Below are positions 26,326-35,945 of a DNA stretch of 64,000 nucleotides, piece after piece. Every line of letters begins with the position of its first letter. Position 1 is the first letter of the stretch. Origin of the DNA: Geomonas oryzisoli (GTDB lineage Bacteria; Desulfobacterota; Desulfuromonadia; Geobacterales; Geobacteraceae); NCBI RefSeq assembly GCF_018986915.1, contig NZ_CP076723.1, positions 2,141,501 to 2,205,500 of the forward strand, in the 5' to 3' direction. The notes below the pieces were generated by a model that had not been told where the DNA came from, did not search any database, and saw only the letters and a list, made by a program, of their open reading frames with translations. A program made the translations under genes and the position numbers.

Positions 26326-26955
26326 ATGTGCAACCTGATCAGGATCGCCGTAGTCTTGTGCTTGACCAGCCTGCTTTGTTCCTGCGCTTCGGTTTCTGTG
26401 GTAGACACCTGGCGCAACCCGACCTTGACCGGCAGCCGGGTGCACAAGGTGCTCGTGGTGAGCTTTGCCAGAAAAGAGGGGAGCCGTGCCGTCTATGAGA
26501 ACACGCTGGTCAGCGAACTGCACAAGCATGGAGTCGAAGCGGTGGCGAGCTACTCCATCCTTTCGCAGGCGACACTGCCGGACTGGCACGCACTGGACCG
26601 GGCGGTGCGCTCGACCGGATCACAGGGCATCATCACCATCCAGACCATCAAGGTCGAAAAGCAGACCACGGTGCAACCCAGCGCGATCGCGTCGCCGTAC
26701 CCGGGTTACTGGTACCCTCCCGCCTTCCCGGATTGGAACTTCCCCGGTTACTACCAATCCATGGCCCTCTACGGTCCGACCTACGTGACCACCTACGACA
26801 TCGCGACCATGCAGGTGAACCTGTTCGACGTGAGCTCCGACAAGCTGCTCTGGGCCGGCACCATGCAGACCTACGAACCCGAAGCGGTCACCAAGGTAGG
26901 TAAGGACCTGGCGCACAAGGTGGTCACGTCCCTCAAGAAAGAAGGACTTATCTAA
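26326..26955 (+). CDS. Outer-membrane-type lipoprotein, DUF4136-like
   Basis: This 209-residue protein has a lipoprotein signal peptide: a hydrophobic stretch to residue 19, then LCSC as lipobox with Cys20 the likely lipidated residue. The mature part starts SVSVVDTWRNP and contains KVLVVSF and DIATMQVNLFDVSSDKLLWAGTMQT, a pattern I associate with small DUF4136-type lipoproteins. A Tyr/Pro-rich insert (about 125-145, PYPGYWYPPAFPDW) is unusual. No enzymatic motif is visible. The start has GGAGG seven bases upstream. Ten bases separate it from the glycosylase gene, so they are probably cotranscribed. Confidence 0.8.
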   Translation: MCNLIRIAVVLCLTSLLCSCASVSVVDTWRNPTLTGSRVHKVLVVSFARKEGSRAVYENTLVSELHKHGVEAVASYSILSQATLPDWHALDRAVRSTGSQGIITIQTIKVEKQTTVQPSAIASPYPGYWYPPAFPDWNFPGYYQSMALYGPTYVTTYDIATMQVNLFDVSSDKLLWAGTMQTYEPEAVTKVGKDLAHKVVTSLKKEGLI

Positions 26956-26965
26956 GAGGTCCCCG

Positions 26966-27526
26966 ATGTTGTGCCTGAACCCGGTGCCGCGTTCCTTCTA
27001 CGACCGCGACACCATCACCGTCGCACATGATCTCCTGGGGGCGTTCCTGGTCCATGATGTGGCCGGAGAGGTGAGGGTGGGGAAGATCGTCGAGGTGGAA
27101 GCATATCTCGGCGAGACCGACCTGGCGGCGCACTCTTCCAAGGGGCTCACGCCGCGCACCCGCATCCTCTTCGGCCCGCCCGGCTTCGCCTACGTCTATC
27201 TCATCTACGGGATGTACTTCTGCATGAACGTGGTGACCGAGCGGGAAGGAAGCGCCTGCGCGGTGCTTCTGCGCGCCCTGGAACCGGTGCAAAACGTGAG
27301 CGAGCGCACCCGGGGCCCGGGGCTTCTCTGCCGCGCCATGGGAATCGACCTGCACCACAACGGGCAGGACCTCGAGAGCAGGGACTTCTTCATCGCGCCC
27401 AGAGACGACTATGCGCCACACCAGGTGGTGGCGAGGCCACGCATCGGCGTTGCCTACTCCGGCATCTGGGCCGCAAAGCCGCTTCGTTTCTACCTCAAAG
27501 GGAACCCTTACATTTCGAAGAAGTAG
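26966..27526 (+). CDS. 3-methyladenine DNA glycosylase (AAG/MPG family)
   Basis: This 186-residue protein matches the alkyladenine glycosylase family. VEVEAYLGETDLAAH carries the catalytic Glu near residue 44. The family's GPPGFAYVYLIYGMYFCMNVV block, RGPGLLCRAMGI and a C-terminal PRIGVAYSGIWAAKPLRFY follow. It excises alkylated purines in base-excision repair as a monofunctional glycosylase. Length fits the bacterial family (about 190-210). The 198 bases downstream are non-coding apart from the region leading to the next gene. Confidence 0.92.
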   Translation: MLCLNPVPRSFYDRDTITVAHDLLGAFLVHDVAGEVRVGKIVEVEAYLGETDLAAHSSKGLTPRTRILFGPPGFAYVYLIYGMYFCMNVVTEREGSACAVLLRALEPVQNVSERTRGPGLLCRAMGIDLHHNGQDLESRDFFIAPRDDYAPHQVVARPRIGVAYSGIWAAKPLRFYLKGNPYISKK

Positions 27527-27724
27527 CCGCCACCCCACGCTCACCCTCCACCCGCAGTATCTTATCCCCCACGCGGTGAACCCGATCGAGATCCGACAGT
27601 AGATCCTGCCGGCCTCCGTGGAGCACATCCGGCCCCCAATTAACAGTCGACCGCCCCTTAAAACATTAGTGCAAACAAATCTTACTCCGTTATACTCTTC
27701 TGCATTTGCCAAGGAGAGCCCGCC

Positions 27725-28867
27725 ATGGAAATGGAACAGGCCGAGCAGCTCTACCGCTTGATGTTCACAAATATGAGGGAGGCGCTCGTCATCCTGCACC
27801 TTGACGCGCGGACCCCGGACAAGCCGCCGCTGGTCATCGAGATGAACCCCGCTGCGGTCAAACTGTGCCGCTGCAAGTCCTTCAACTTCCAAAACTGCCT
27901 GGTGACCGACTGTTTCCCCGGCTGGCTCGATCCGGACCGGTTCAAGGATCAGTGTCATCGACTCGCCGCCTTCGGAGGGTCCCAGGAGCTGGGTGAGGTT
28001 TCCCGGGAGGAGCTGTATTACCGGATCCGGATCTTCGCCCTTACCGACAACCACATCGGCATGGTGATCAGCGACTGCACCCGTTATCGCGAAGAGGAGG
28101 CGGAAATCGCAGACCTGAGCGCGAAGCTGGAAAAGGAAGCCGCGACCATGGAGCGACGGGTCGCGGAAAGGACCTCACAGCTCGAGGAGATCAACGAGGA
28201 ACTCGATTCATTCGCCTTCTCGGTCTCCCATGATCTGCGGGCTCCCATACGCGCCATGCAGGCCTTCGCGGAGATCCTGCTGGACGACGAACTGCAGACA
28301 CCGGCGGAGCGCAACGCCTACCTGGTCCGCATCAAGACCGCGGCGCAGGGGATGGACCGTCTCATCCAGGACCTGCTCGCCTACAGCCGGGTCAGCAGAC
28401 AGGAGATCACGCTGGAGCCGGTGAACCTGGACCAGGTGGTGCGCGACGCGGCACAGCAGCTGGAACTGGCAGCGGGGGGAAAGGCCTATCGCCTCGAGAT
28501 CTCGAGCGACCTCCCCGCGGTCATCGGCCATCCTACCGTGCTGGTCCAGGTGCTGCTCAACCTGATGACCAACGGCATCAAGTTCGTGCCCAAGGGGGTG
28601 ATCCCCCTGCTGCGCATCTGGAGCGACGAATCGCAGGAGTACTGCCGGCTTTACGTACAGGACAACGGCATCGGCATCGCGCCGCAGCACCAGGAGAGGA
28701 TCTTCAAGATCTTCGAACGCCTGCACAGCATGGAGAGCTACCCGGGGACCGGGGTGGGGCTGGCCATCGTGCGCAAGGCGGTACAGCGCCTGGGCGGCCG
28801 GATCGGATTGGAATCGAAGGAAGGGGAGGGGAGCCGGTTCTGGATTGAACTCAGGAGGGCGGAATAG
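27725..28867 (+). CDS. PAS-like sensor histidine kinase
   Basis: This 380-residue soluble kinase has an N-terminal PAS-like sensor (about 8-120) containing several Cys residues (CRC, NC, DC, at about 48-63). A coiled coil (about 125-160), a HisKA helix with His170 in SVSHDLRAP and an HATPase domain with DNGIGIAP and GTGVGLAIV follow. There are no membrane segments. AAGGAG is eight bases before the ATG, and a good -10 hexamer TATACT is at 27692-27697 without a clear -35. The receiver gene starts 14 bases after the stop, so they are a likely cognate pair. It is the first gene of the long signalling run. Confidence 0.88.
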   Translation: MEMEQAEQLYRLMFTNMREALVILHLDARTPDKPPLVIEMNPAAVKLCRCKSFNFQNCLVTDCFPGWLDPDRFKDQCHRLAAFGGSQELGEVSREELYYRIRIFALTDNHIGMVISDCTRYREEEAEIADLSAKLEKEAATMERRVAERTSQLEEINEELDSFAFSVSHDLRAPIRAMQAFAEILLDDELQTPAERNAYLVRIKTAAQGMDRLIQDLLAYSRVSRQEITLEPVNLDQVVRDAAQQLELAAGGKAYRLEISSDLPAVIGHPTVLVQVLLNLMTNGIKFVPKGVIPLLRIWSDESQEYCRLYVQDNGIGIAPQHQERIFKIFERLHSMESYPGTGVGLAIVRKAVQRLGGRIGLESKEGEGSRFWIELRRAE

Positions 28868-28880
28868 CGCCGGGGGAACC

Positions 28881-29375
28881 ATGAGCTACGTGCACCACAC
28901 CATCCTCCTGGTCGACAGCGACCAGGACCAGGCCCATTTCACCAAGCTCGCCCTGCAGCGGGTCGGCGTGATCACCCCCGTGCAGAGCGCCAGGGACGGC
29001 GAAGAGGCCATCGGCTACCTGAGCGGCCGGGGGACCTTTCAGGACCGGGAGTGCTACCCCATGCCGGTCCTGATGCTGCTCGACCTGAAACTGCCGCACA
29101 TCTCGGGGGTGGGGCTTTTGTCCTGGTTGCGGGAACAGCCCGCCCTGAAGCGGCTCCCCGTGGTCGTGCTCACGACGCCGGTGCCCCCGGCGGATCTGAA
29201 CCGGGCCTACGAACTCGGCTGCAACTCCTTCCTGGTCAAGCCCAATTCCTTCAACGCGCTGCTCGTGATGATGCAGAACCTGGTGCAGTACTGGCTGGGG
29301 CTGAACGTCGCACCTGAGCTCGCGGGCCATCCGACGTCCCAGGAACAAGATGGCAGCACCATCCAACCTCTTTGA
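28881..29375 (+). CDS. Single-domain response regulator (Rcp1-like)
   Basis: This 164-residue stand-alone receiver has an acidic pocket in LLVDSDQD, phosphoacceptor Asp68 in LLDLKLP, Thr in VVLTTP and Lys in FLVKP. The long insert before the phosphoacceptor strand and the NSFNALL ending are those of Rcp1-type receivers that partner phytochrome-like kinases. It has no output domain, so it probably passes phosphate on or binds a target protein. The ATG at 28881 follows GGGGGAA. It is paired with the kinase just upstream. Confidence 0.88.
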   Translation: MSYVHHTILLVDSDQDQAHFTKLALQRVGVITPVQSARDGEEAIGYLSGRGTFQDRECYPMPVLMLLDLKLPHISGVGLLSWLREQPALKRLPVVVLTTPVPPADLNRAYELGCNSFLVKPNSFNALLVMMQNLVQYWLGLNVAPELAGHPTSQEQDGSTIQPL

Positions 29376-29429
29376 AACCGGTACGGCAGTACGGCGGCAG
29401 GCCATCCTGGATTCGCACCGAGGAAAGAC

Positions 29430-31472
29430 ATGGCAGATGCGGCAACCACACTTCGTGCAGTGCCATCCGATGCCGAGAGCCCGGCGACAGGCAAGAGCGT
29501 CAGCCGCAGCCACCTGGTGAACCGCCTGAACTACATCAATTTCCAGGACCAGATCGTCCTGGTCGGCCTGAAACACCTGGTCTACGACGATTCCATCATG
29601 CTGCGGGCGCGCCCCGAACCGTGCGCGGGCGAGCAGCTGGACTGCCGCTGGGACGAGCCCTGGAGCATCCAGCAGATCCTGAAAACCTACCGCTTCGACT
29701 ACCTCCTCATCGCCGACGGAAAGAAGTACCTGGTGGTCAACTCCGAGCTCACTTCCATGGACGAGACGGGGCTGTCGCTGCTGCTGCCGCCGGCCTGCCG
29801 CGAATTCCAGGCCAGGAAGATAAGGCGGCACCCCGCCGGCGACATCTCGGCGCAACTGCTGCAGCACGGCGTCCTCTTCAACTGCATCCTGGTCGACTTC
29901 ACCCCGGTCACGCTCCGGTTGACGGGGAGCTGGGAACGGCCGGTGTCCCTCAACTGGATCAACACGGAAGAACCGGTACATCTCAAACTGTCACGCGGGG
30001 GTGAAGTGATCTTCTCGGGGACCTTCGACATCCTGTCGCTGTACGCCGATACCGCTTGCTGCACCTTCGTCCTGCAGCAGCACCAGAACAACTTCCGCCG
30101 CTTCAGGACCAAGAGCTACCGAAACGAGCGCAAGGAACTGGTTCCGTCTCCCAACATCGTGTTCGATCACCCCTTGATCGGCAAGAGGGTGAACCTGAAG
30201 ATGGGGGACATCTCGGGGACCGGTTTCTCCGTCGAGGAGAACGAAGGGGAATCGGTGCTGCTGCCGGGGATGATGATCCCTGGGGTGAAGATCAGCTTCG
30301 CCCAGGGGCTCACCCTGGACTGCTTGGCCCAGGTGCTCTCGCGCAACGTGACGGGGGAGGAGGGGGAGGAGCGGACGGCCCGCTGCGGATGCGCGATCCT
30401 GGAGATGGACATCCTCGACCACGTCAAGCTCCTCTCCATCCTGCACCAGGCCGCGGACCGCAACGCCTACGTCAGCACCGAGGTGGATCTGGACGACCTG
30501 TGGGACTTCTTCTTCCAGACCGGTTTCATCTACCCGGGCAAGTACGCCTTCTTCCAGGCCAACAAGGAGCGCATCAAGGAGACCTACGCGAGGCTCTACA
30601 ACGAGAACCCGCACATCGCCCGGCATTTCATCTACCTCAGTCGCGGGGCCATCCTGGGACACCTGGCGATGGTCCGTTTCTACCGCGACACCTGGCTCAT
30701 CCACCACCACGCCGCCCGCAAGTCCGCCTCGGTGAAGGCGGGCCTTGCCGTGCTGGAGCAGGTCGGCCAGTACCTGAACGAACTGGAGAGTTTCCCCTTT
30801 GCCCACCTGCGCTACGTATTCTGCTACTACCGCCCCGACAACAAGTTCCCCGCCCGGGTCTTCGGCGGCTTCGCCCGGCACCACGATGACCAGAGAAGCT
30901 GCTCACTCGACCTGTTCGCCTACTCCCACTACCGTCAGCAGGAAGAGGAGCCCCCCTGGCCCGAGCCGTGGCTGCTCGCCCCCAGTAGCGACTTCGACCT
31001 CACCGAACTGGGACGCTTCTACCGGCATGTCTCCGGGGGGCTGCTGATCGATGCGTTCGACCTGTACCCGGGCGCCGCGGGGAGCAGTTCGGTCAACGAG
31101 GAGTACAGAAGCCTCGGCTTTCGCAAGGAGAGCTACCTCTACTCGCTGCGCAAGGGAAGCAGCCTCAAGGCCTTCTTCCTGGTGAACCGTACCGACGCCG
31201 GTTTCAACATGGCCGAACTCACCAACTGCGTCACGGTGCTGGTCATCGACGAGGAGACGCCGGCCGACCTGATCGAACTGGCCCTGGGGCGGGTGAACCG
31301 CCACTACGAAGGGGAGGAGATGCCGGTGCTTACCTTTCCCGACAGCTACGTCCAGAAGAAGGCGCTCCCCCGCGAGAAGAGCTATCTGCTGTGGACCCTG
31401 GACATGCGCCACAGCGATCACTTCCTGCAGTACTGCGACGGCCTTTTCAAGGGGCACGCGAAAGGGCAGTGA
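29430..31472 (+). CDS. PilZ-like protein with C-terminal acyltransferase-like region
   Basis: This 680-residue soluble protein was not firmly recognised. Residues about 40-235 resemble a PilZ-N/YcgR-type beta domain. An Arg-rich segment (RRFRTKSYRNER) and DISGTG from Asp260 then fit a PilZ c-di-GMP-binding signature (D-x-S-x-x-G). The C-terminal half (about 350-640) is mixed alpha/beta with RGAILGHLAMVRFYRDTWLIHHHAA, a pattern reminiscent of GNAT-like acyltransferases; this is inference. The start has AGGAAA upstream. It sits between a receiver and a sensor kinase, 17 bases before the latter, which suggests a c-di-GMP-responsive output of this signalling array. No signal peptide is visible. 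Confidence 0.6.
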   Translation: MADAATTLRAVPSDAESPATGKSVSRSHLVNRLNYINFQDQIVLVGLKHLVYDDSIMLRARPEPCAGEQLDCRWDEPWSIQQILKTYRFDYLLIADGKKYLVVNSELTSMDETGLSLLLPPACREFQARKIRRHPAGDISAQLLQHGVLFNCILVDFTPVTLRLTGSWERPVSLNWINTEEPVHLKLSRGGEVIFSGTFDILSLYADTACCTFVLQQHQNNFRRFRTKSYRNERKELVPSPNIVFDHPLIGKRVNLKMGDISGTGFSVEENEGESVLLPGMMIPGVKISFAQGLTLDCLAQVLSRNVTGEEGEERTARCGCAILEMDILDHVKLLSILHQAADRNAYVSTEVDLDDLWDFFFQTGFIYPGKYAFFQANKERIKETYARLYNENPHIARHFIYLSRGAILGHLAMVRFYRDTWLIHHHAARKSASVKAGLAVLEQVGQYLNELESFPFAHLRYVFCYYRPDNKFPARVFGGFARHHDDQRSCSLDLFAYSHYRQQEEEPPWPEPWLLAPSSDFDLTELGRFYRHVSGGLLIDAFDLYPGAAGSSSVNEEYRSLGFRKESYLYSLRKGSSLKAFFLVNRTDAGFNMAELTNCVTVLVIDEETPADLIELALGRVNRHYEGEEMPVLTFPDSYVQKKALPREKSYLLWTLDMRHSDHFLQYCDGLFKGHAKGQ

Positions 31473-31489
31473 GTGCCCCTGGAGCCGGA

Positions 31490-33745
31490 ATGGAACCATC
31501 CCGCCTACGCGACATGCCGCTTTACAACAGCAGGATCATCAACTCGTTCATCCTGCTGGTCAAGCACAAGTACAGCCACGTCGACATCAACGAACTGCTC
31601 GAGTACGCCGGGATGAAGGAGTACGAGGTGGCCGACCAGGCGCACTGGTTCCGGCAGGACCAGGTGGACCGCTTCTACGAGAGGCTGCTGCAGATGACCG
31701 GCAACCCGAGGATCGCCCGTGAAGCCGGGCGCTACGCGGCCTCACCCGACGTGCTGGGGGCGATGCGCCAGTACATCCTGGGGCTAGTCGATGCTTCCAG
31801 CACCTTCGACATCATCAGCAAGGCCACGGCCAACTTCACCAGGAGCACGACCTACCATTCCCGGCCTCTTGCCTCGAACATGGTGGAGATCACGGTCACG
31901 CCGGTGGAACCCGGCCTGGAGAAGCAGTACCAGTGCGAGAACCGGATCGGCTTCTTCGAGGCGATCGTGCTCATGTTCAACCACAAGCTCACCGACCTGC
32001 AGTATTTCCCGGAAATCCGCCACCTCCCCACCATCCAGCAGCCGGAATGCGTGTTCCGGGGCGACCCGGTCTGCCGCTACATCGTCACCTGGGAAAAAAG
32101 CGCCTTCACGTACTTGAAGAAGGCGCGCAACCTGCTGGCCCCGGTGCTGGTCGTCGCGAACCTGGTGCTGCTGGTGGCGCTGCAGGGAGACGGGGCGCTT
32201 ACCATCCTGCTCGGCTCGCTGTGCCTTTTCCTCCTGGTATGGCTGGCGGCGGAAGTGGGGGAGAAGAGGGCCGTCAAGGAGGGGCTCGACAGCACCAACC
32301 AATCCATCGAAACCCTCCTTGAGCAGATCGATCTCAACTACAACAACGCCATGCTGACCCACGAGATCGGACAGCGGCTGGGGAACCTGACCCGGCTCGA
32401 AGAGATGCTCATGGACGTGGCCGACATCATGCAGCGCAGGCTCGAGTACGACCGCGGCGCCATCTTCCTGGTGAACGCAGAAGAGAAGAGACTGCAGCTG
32501 CGGGCGAGCTACGGTTACGGCGCCGGAGAACTGGCCTGCCTGAACGGCCTCAATCTGCCGCTGGACCACGACGGCGCGGGCAATGACGTCTACGTCGCCT
32601 GCCTCCACGAACAGAGGCCTTTTTTGGTCAACGACCTGGAGCGGGAGAAGGAGACACTGGGGCAACGCACGCTTTCCTGCGCCCTCAAAAACGGCACCCG
32701 CGCCTTTATCTGCTGTCCCATCGTTTCCGACGGGATCTCATTGGGCGTGCTGACCGCGGAAAACGTGAGGACCAAGCGCCCGCTCGTGGAAAGGGACGTG
32801 AGCCTTCTGATGGGGACGGCCTCAATAATCGGCATCAGCTACCGCAACTGCGAGCTGATCGGCGCTTTGGAACAGGCCAAGGAGGAGCTGGAAGAACGGG
32901 TGGCGCAGCGCACCGCCGACCTGGAACAGAGCACGCGCAAGGTCGAGCTGCAGCACGAGGAGCTGACGCGGACCCTGTTCGAACTGGAGGAGGAGACCGC
33001 CCAGAGGCTGCAGGCACTGGAAGAATTGGGGGAGAAGGAGCGCATGCTCCTGCAGCAAAACCGCTTGGCAGCCCTTGGGGAGATGATCAGCAACATCGCC
33101 CACCAGTGGCGTCAGCCGCTCAACGAGCTAGGGCTCATTGTGCAGGAGCTCCCGGTCATGTTCGACCGCGGCCGGCTCACCCGCGAATACCTGGGCGAAA
33201 GCGTAACGAGGTTCATGAAGGTGCTGACCCATACCTCGAGGACCATCGACGACTTCAGGAACTTCTTCAAGCCGGACAAGGAGGCGGTTTCCTTCCGGGT
33301 CGCCGAGGTGGTCGAGAAAACGCTGTCCCTGGTCCAGGAGAGCTTCCGGCACCTGCAGATCGCCGTGGACCTGCAGATAAAGGGGGAGCCATTGATCACC
33401 GGCCATCCCAACGAGTTCTCCCAGGCCGTTCTCAACATCCTGTTCAACGCCCGGGACGCCTTCCTGGACCGCAAGATCGAAAAGCGCGAGATACGGGTCG
33501 CGGTGTTCGAAGAGAAGGGGCGCTCCGTGGTGACGGTGCGGGACAACGCCGGAGGGATCCCGGAGGCAATTCTCGAGAAGATCTTCGATCCTTACTTCAC
33601 CACCAGGGGGCCTGAGCGGGGGACCGGCATCGGGCTGTACATGTCCAAGATGATCATCGAGAAGAACATCCCCGGCAGGCTCACGGCGCGCAACGTGGCA
33701 AACGGGGCGGAGTTCCGCATAGAAGCGCCTGGAAACGCGAATTGA
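31490..33745 (+). CDS. Membrane-anchored sensor kinase with V4R-like, GAF, HisKA and HATPase domains
   Basis: This 751-residue kinase begins with a domain of about 200 residues ending FRGDPVCRYIVTW, similar in style to 4-vinyl-reductase-like (V4R) small-molecule sensors. Two adjacent membrane segments (about 218-255), a GAF domain (about 305-455) and a coiled coil (about 465-530) follow. The HisKA helix has His538 in NIAHQWRQPLN, and the HATPase ends with DNAGGIP and GTGIGLYMSK. I chose the ATG at 31490, with GGAG five bases upstream; the open frame extends further back, but only over the end of the preceding gene. HQWRQP kinases often act with separate receivers, and one lies downstream. Confidence 0.85.
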   Translation: MEPSRLRDMPLYNSRIINSFILLVKHKYSHVDINELLEYAGMKEYEVADQAHWFRQDQVDRFYERLLQMTGNPRIAREAGRYAASPDVLGAMRQYILGLVDASSTFDIISKATANFTRSTTYHSRPLASNMVEITVTPVEPGLEKQYQCENRIGFFEAIVLMFNHKLTDLQYFPEIRHLPTIQQPECVFRGDPVCRYIVTWEKSAFTYLKKARNLLAPVLVVANLVLLVALQGDGALTILLGSLCLFLLVWLAAEVGEKRAVKEGLDSTNQSIETLLEQIDLNYNNAMLTHEIGQRLGNLTRLEEMLMDVADIMQRRLEYDRGAIFLVNAEEKRLQLRASYGYGAGELACLNGLNLPLDHDGAGNDVYVACLHEQRPFLVNDLEREKETLGQRTLSCALKNGTRAFICCPIVSDGISLGVLTAENVRTKRPLVERDVSLLMGTASIIGISYRNCELIGALEQAKEELEERVAQRTADLEQSTRKVELQHEELTRTLFELEEETAQRLQALEELGEKERMLLQQNRLAALGEMISNIAHQWRQPLNELGLIVQELPVMFDRGRLTREYLGESVTRFMKVLTHTSRTIDDFRNFFKPDKEAVSFRVAEVVEKTLSLVQESFRHLQIAVDLQIKGEPLITGHPNEFSQAVLNILFNARDAFLDRKIEKREIRVAVFEEKGRSVVTVRDNAGGIPEAILEKIFDPYFTTRGPERGTGIGLYMSKMIIEKNIPGRLTARNVANGAEFRIEAPGNAN

Positions 33746-33899
33746 CAAGGTGGTGGAGCAGGCTAGAATAAGCGTTTGTTAATTTGCAAAGAAACAGGTT
33801 CTAACCCCTGCCCACGGCAGGCAGCCGAGCAGACGCAAAAACTTCCGAACGCTCGGCTTTTTTTCGGCCGAGGGTCCCGCTGGCGGCGCGGAGAAGCAC

Positions 33900-34298
33900 A
33901 TGGCCCCTTCGTACATCCTGCTGGTAGAAGACAACCCCGACGATCTCTTCCTGGCCAGCCGCATCATAGGCAAGGCCTGCGCGCACGAGATCCTCACCGC
34001 TCGCGACGGGGAAGAGGCCGACGAACTGCTCCGGCGCATGGAGCAGGATGGGAGCTACCGCCAGATCGAGCTGGTACTGCTGGACCTTAAACTCCCCAAG
34101 GTCAGCGGGCTCGACCTGCTGCGCGGCATTAGGGGAAATACGAATCTGCAAGTCCTCAAAGTCGCCATACTCACTTCATCGGACAACGAAACCGACCAGG
34201 AGCAGTGCTGGGAACTCGGCGTCGTGGACTACATCTACAAGCCCATGACGGTGGAGCGGTTGAATCGCATCCTGTCGCGCAACGAGGAGGCTCAATGA
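33900..34298 (+). CDS. Single-domain response regulator (Rcp1-like)
   Basis: This 132-residue receiver has acidic residues in LLVEDNPDD, phosphoacceptor Asp62 in LLDLKLPKVSG, Thr in AILTSS and Lys in YIYKP. It is related to the receiver at 28881. GGAG lies upstream of the ATG. Its stop overlaps the start of the next kinase (ATGA), so the two are translated together. The 154-base gap before it contains two small hairpins (CCTGCC/GGCAGG at 33807-33821; CTCGGC/GCCGAG at 33852-33872) of unknown role. Confidence 0.88.
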   Translation: MAPSYILLVEDNPDDLFLASRIIGKACAHEILTARDGEEADELLRRMEQDGSYRQIELVLLDLKLPKVSGLDLLRGIRGNTNLQVLKVAILTSSDNETDQEQCWELGVVDYIYKPMTVERLNRILSRNEEAQ

Positions 34299-35881
34299 AA
34301 GACGGGGCTCGGGTGGGCGCAGGGATCAGCATGCTCTATGTCGAGGACGAGGCCGACGCCCGCCAGATGGTGACGAGGATGCTGGCCCTGAACTACCCAA
34401 ACCTCACCGTGTACGGCGCCGACAACGGTTTACATGCGCTGGAGCTGTACCGGCAGCACACCCCTGAAATCGTGATGACCGACATCAACATGCCGGTCAT
34501 GGATGGCATCCGGATGTCCCGCGAGATCAAGGCCATCAACCCCGAGGTCCGCATCATCGCCGTCACCGCCCACAGCGACACCTCCTACCTCTTGAGCGCC
34601 ATCGAAATCGGCGTCCACCATTACGTCCTCAAGCCCCTCAACTACCAGGAGCTCTTCACCGTGCTCGACAAGGTACTCGAGCAGATCGAACTGAAACGGC
34701 TGGTGAGCGCACAGCACCGGCGCCTCGCGGAAAGCGAGCACCAGCTCGTGGCGGCGCAGCGCATCGCCCATCTGGGGAGCTGGCAGCGTGATCGCGACGC
34801 GGAGAACATGGCCTGGTCCGACGAGATGTACCGCATCTGCGGGGTCGAGCCCGGCTCCGTCCCGGCGACCTACCCCTCGTTCCTGGAACGCTTCCACCCC
34901 GATGACCGCGACGAGGTAGCCGGCTCGATGCAGAAAGCGCTGGCATCGGAGCACCAGCCGGAGCACAAGTTCGTGCGGGTGCTGCGGTCGGACGGTTCCG
35001 TGCGCATCGTGCGGCTCGACGTCGAAGCCGTGCGGGAGACCGACAGCGCATGCGGCGTGATCGGCACCTGCCATGACGTGACGGAGCTGAAGCTGGCCGA
35101 ACAGCAGGTCCGCTTGCTCACCGAGGAACTGGAACGGCGCGTGTTGCAGCGGACCTCCCTGCTACAGGCGACGGTGAGCGAACTGGAAAATTTCAGCTAC
35201 TTCGTCTCCCACGATCTGAGGGCGCCTGTGGCGCGCCTGGAGGGATTCTGCACCGCACTCGTCGAGGACTGCGGCGTCTGCGGCCATGCCAACTGCCGCC
35301 AGTACGCCGAACGGTCGGCGAGCGTAGTCCAGCAGATCAAGCAGATCATGGACGCCTTCAACAGCCTGACCCACCTGGCGCGCTGTACCCTGACCATCCG
35401 CGACACCGACCTGAGCGCGCTCGCCCGCGACATCGCCGACGCATTGGCCGCCGAGGATCCCGAGCGCAAGGTCGAGTTCGTCATCGCCGAAGGGGCCCGG
35501 GTAAAGGGCGACCCGGAGCTCCTGGGGAAGGCGCTAGGACAGCTGCTGGGCAACGCCTGGAAGTTCACCTCCAAGACCGAGCTGGGACGGATCGAATTCG
35601 GCTGGAACGACCAGCAAGGCGTCCGGACCTACTTCGTGCGCGACAACGGAGCCGGGTTCAACATGAAGTACGCGCAGAAGCTGTTCAAGCCGTTCCAGAC
35701 CATCCACGCTCCTGGTGAATTCGGCTGGACCGGGACGGGGATCGGGCTCGCCACCGCGCACAGCATCGTGCTCAGACACGGGGGGCGCATGTGGGCCGAA
35801 GGGGAGGTGGGGCAGGGGGCCACCTTCTACTTCACCCTGGAGGCGAACCCGGAATCGGGAAGTTACCTCAAGGAGGCATAG
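34295..35881 (+). CDS. Hybrid kinase with N-terminal receiver (REC-PAS-HisKA-HATPase)
   Basis: This 528-residue protein starts with a receiver (about 12-130; Asp63 in MTDINMP, Lys in YVLKP). A PAS/PAC domain (about 160-270) follows, then a HisKA helix with His306 in FVSHDLRAP and an HATPase with DNGAGFN and GTGIGLA. Putting the receiver in front of the sensor and kinase suggests that phosphorylation input modulates the kinase rather than being its output. The start ATG overlaps the stop of the preceding receiver gene. The receiver is a close paralogue of the one at the start of the GGDEF-EAL protein at 39405. No membrane segment is visible. Confidence 0.88.
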   Translation: MKDGARVGAGISMLYVEDEADARQMVTRMLALNYPNLTVYGADNGLHALELYRQHTPEIVMTDINMPVMDGIRMSREIKAINPEVRIIAVTAHSDTSYLLSAIEIGVHHYVLKPLNYQELFTVLDKVLEQIELKRLVSAQHRRLAESEHQLVAAQRIAHLGSWQRDRDAENMAWSDEMYRICGVEPGSVPATYPSFLERFHPDDRDEVAGSMQKALASEHQPEHKFVRVLRSDGSVRIVRLDVEAVRETDSACGVIGTCHDVTELKLAEQQVRLLTEELERRVLQRTSLLQATVSELENFSYFVSHDLRAPVARLEGFCTALVEDCGVCGHANCRQYAERSASVVQQIKQIMDAFNSLTHLARCTLTIRDTDLSALARDIADALAAEDPERKVEFVIAEGARVKGDPELLGKALGQLLGNAWKFTSKTELGRIEFGWNDQQGVRTYFVRDNGAGFNMKYAQKLFKPFQTIHAPGEFGWTGTGIGLATAHSIVLRHGGRMWAEGEVGQGATFYFTLEANPESGSYLKEA

Positions 35882-35945
35882 ACTCTTGCGTGGCTTCGTG
35901 ACACGAAAACCCGGGGCGATACCGGCGGCGGACAAGGAGGACGCC

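Noticed and set aside
33746-33899. c-di-GMP (GEMM) riboswitch ahead of the 33900 receiver
   Set aside because: Two short hairpins are present, but I could not find the conserved GEMM core sequences.
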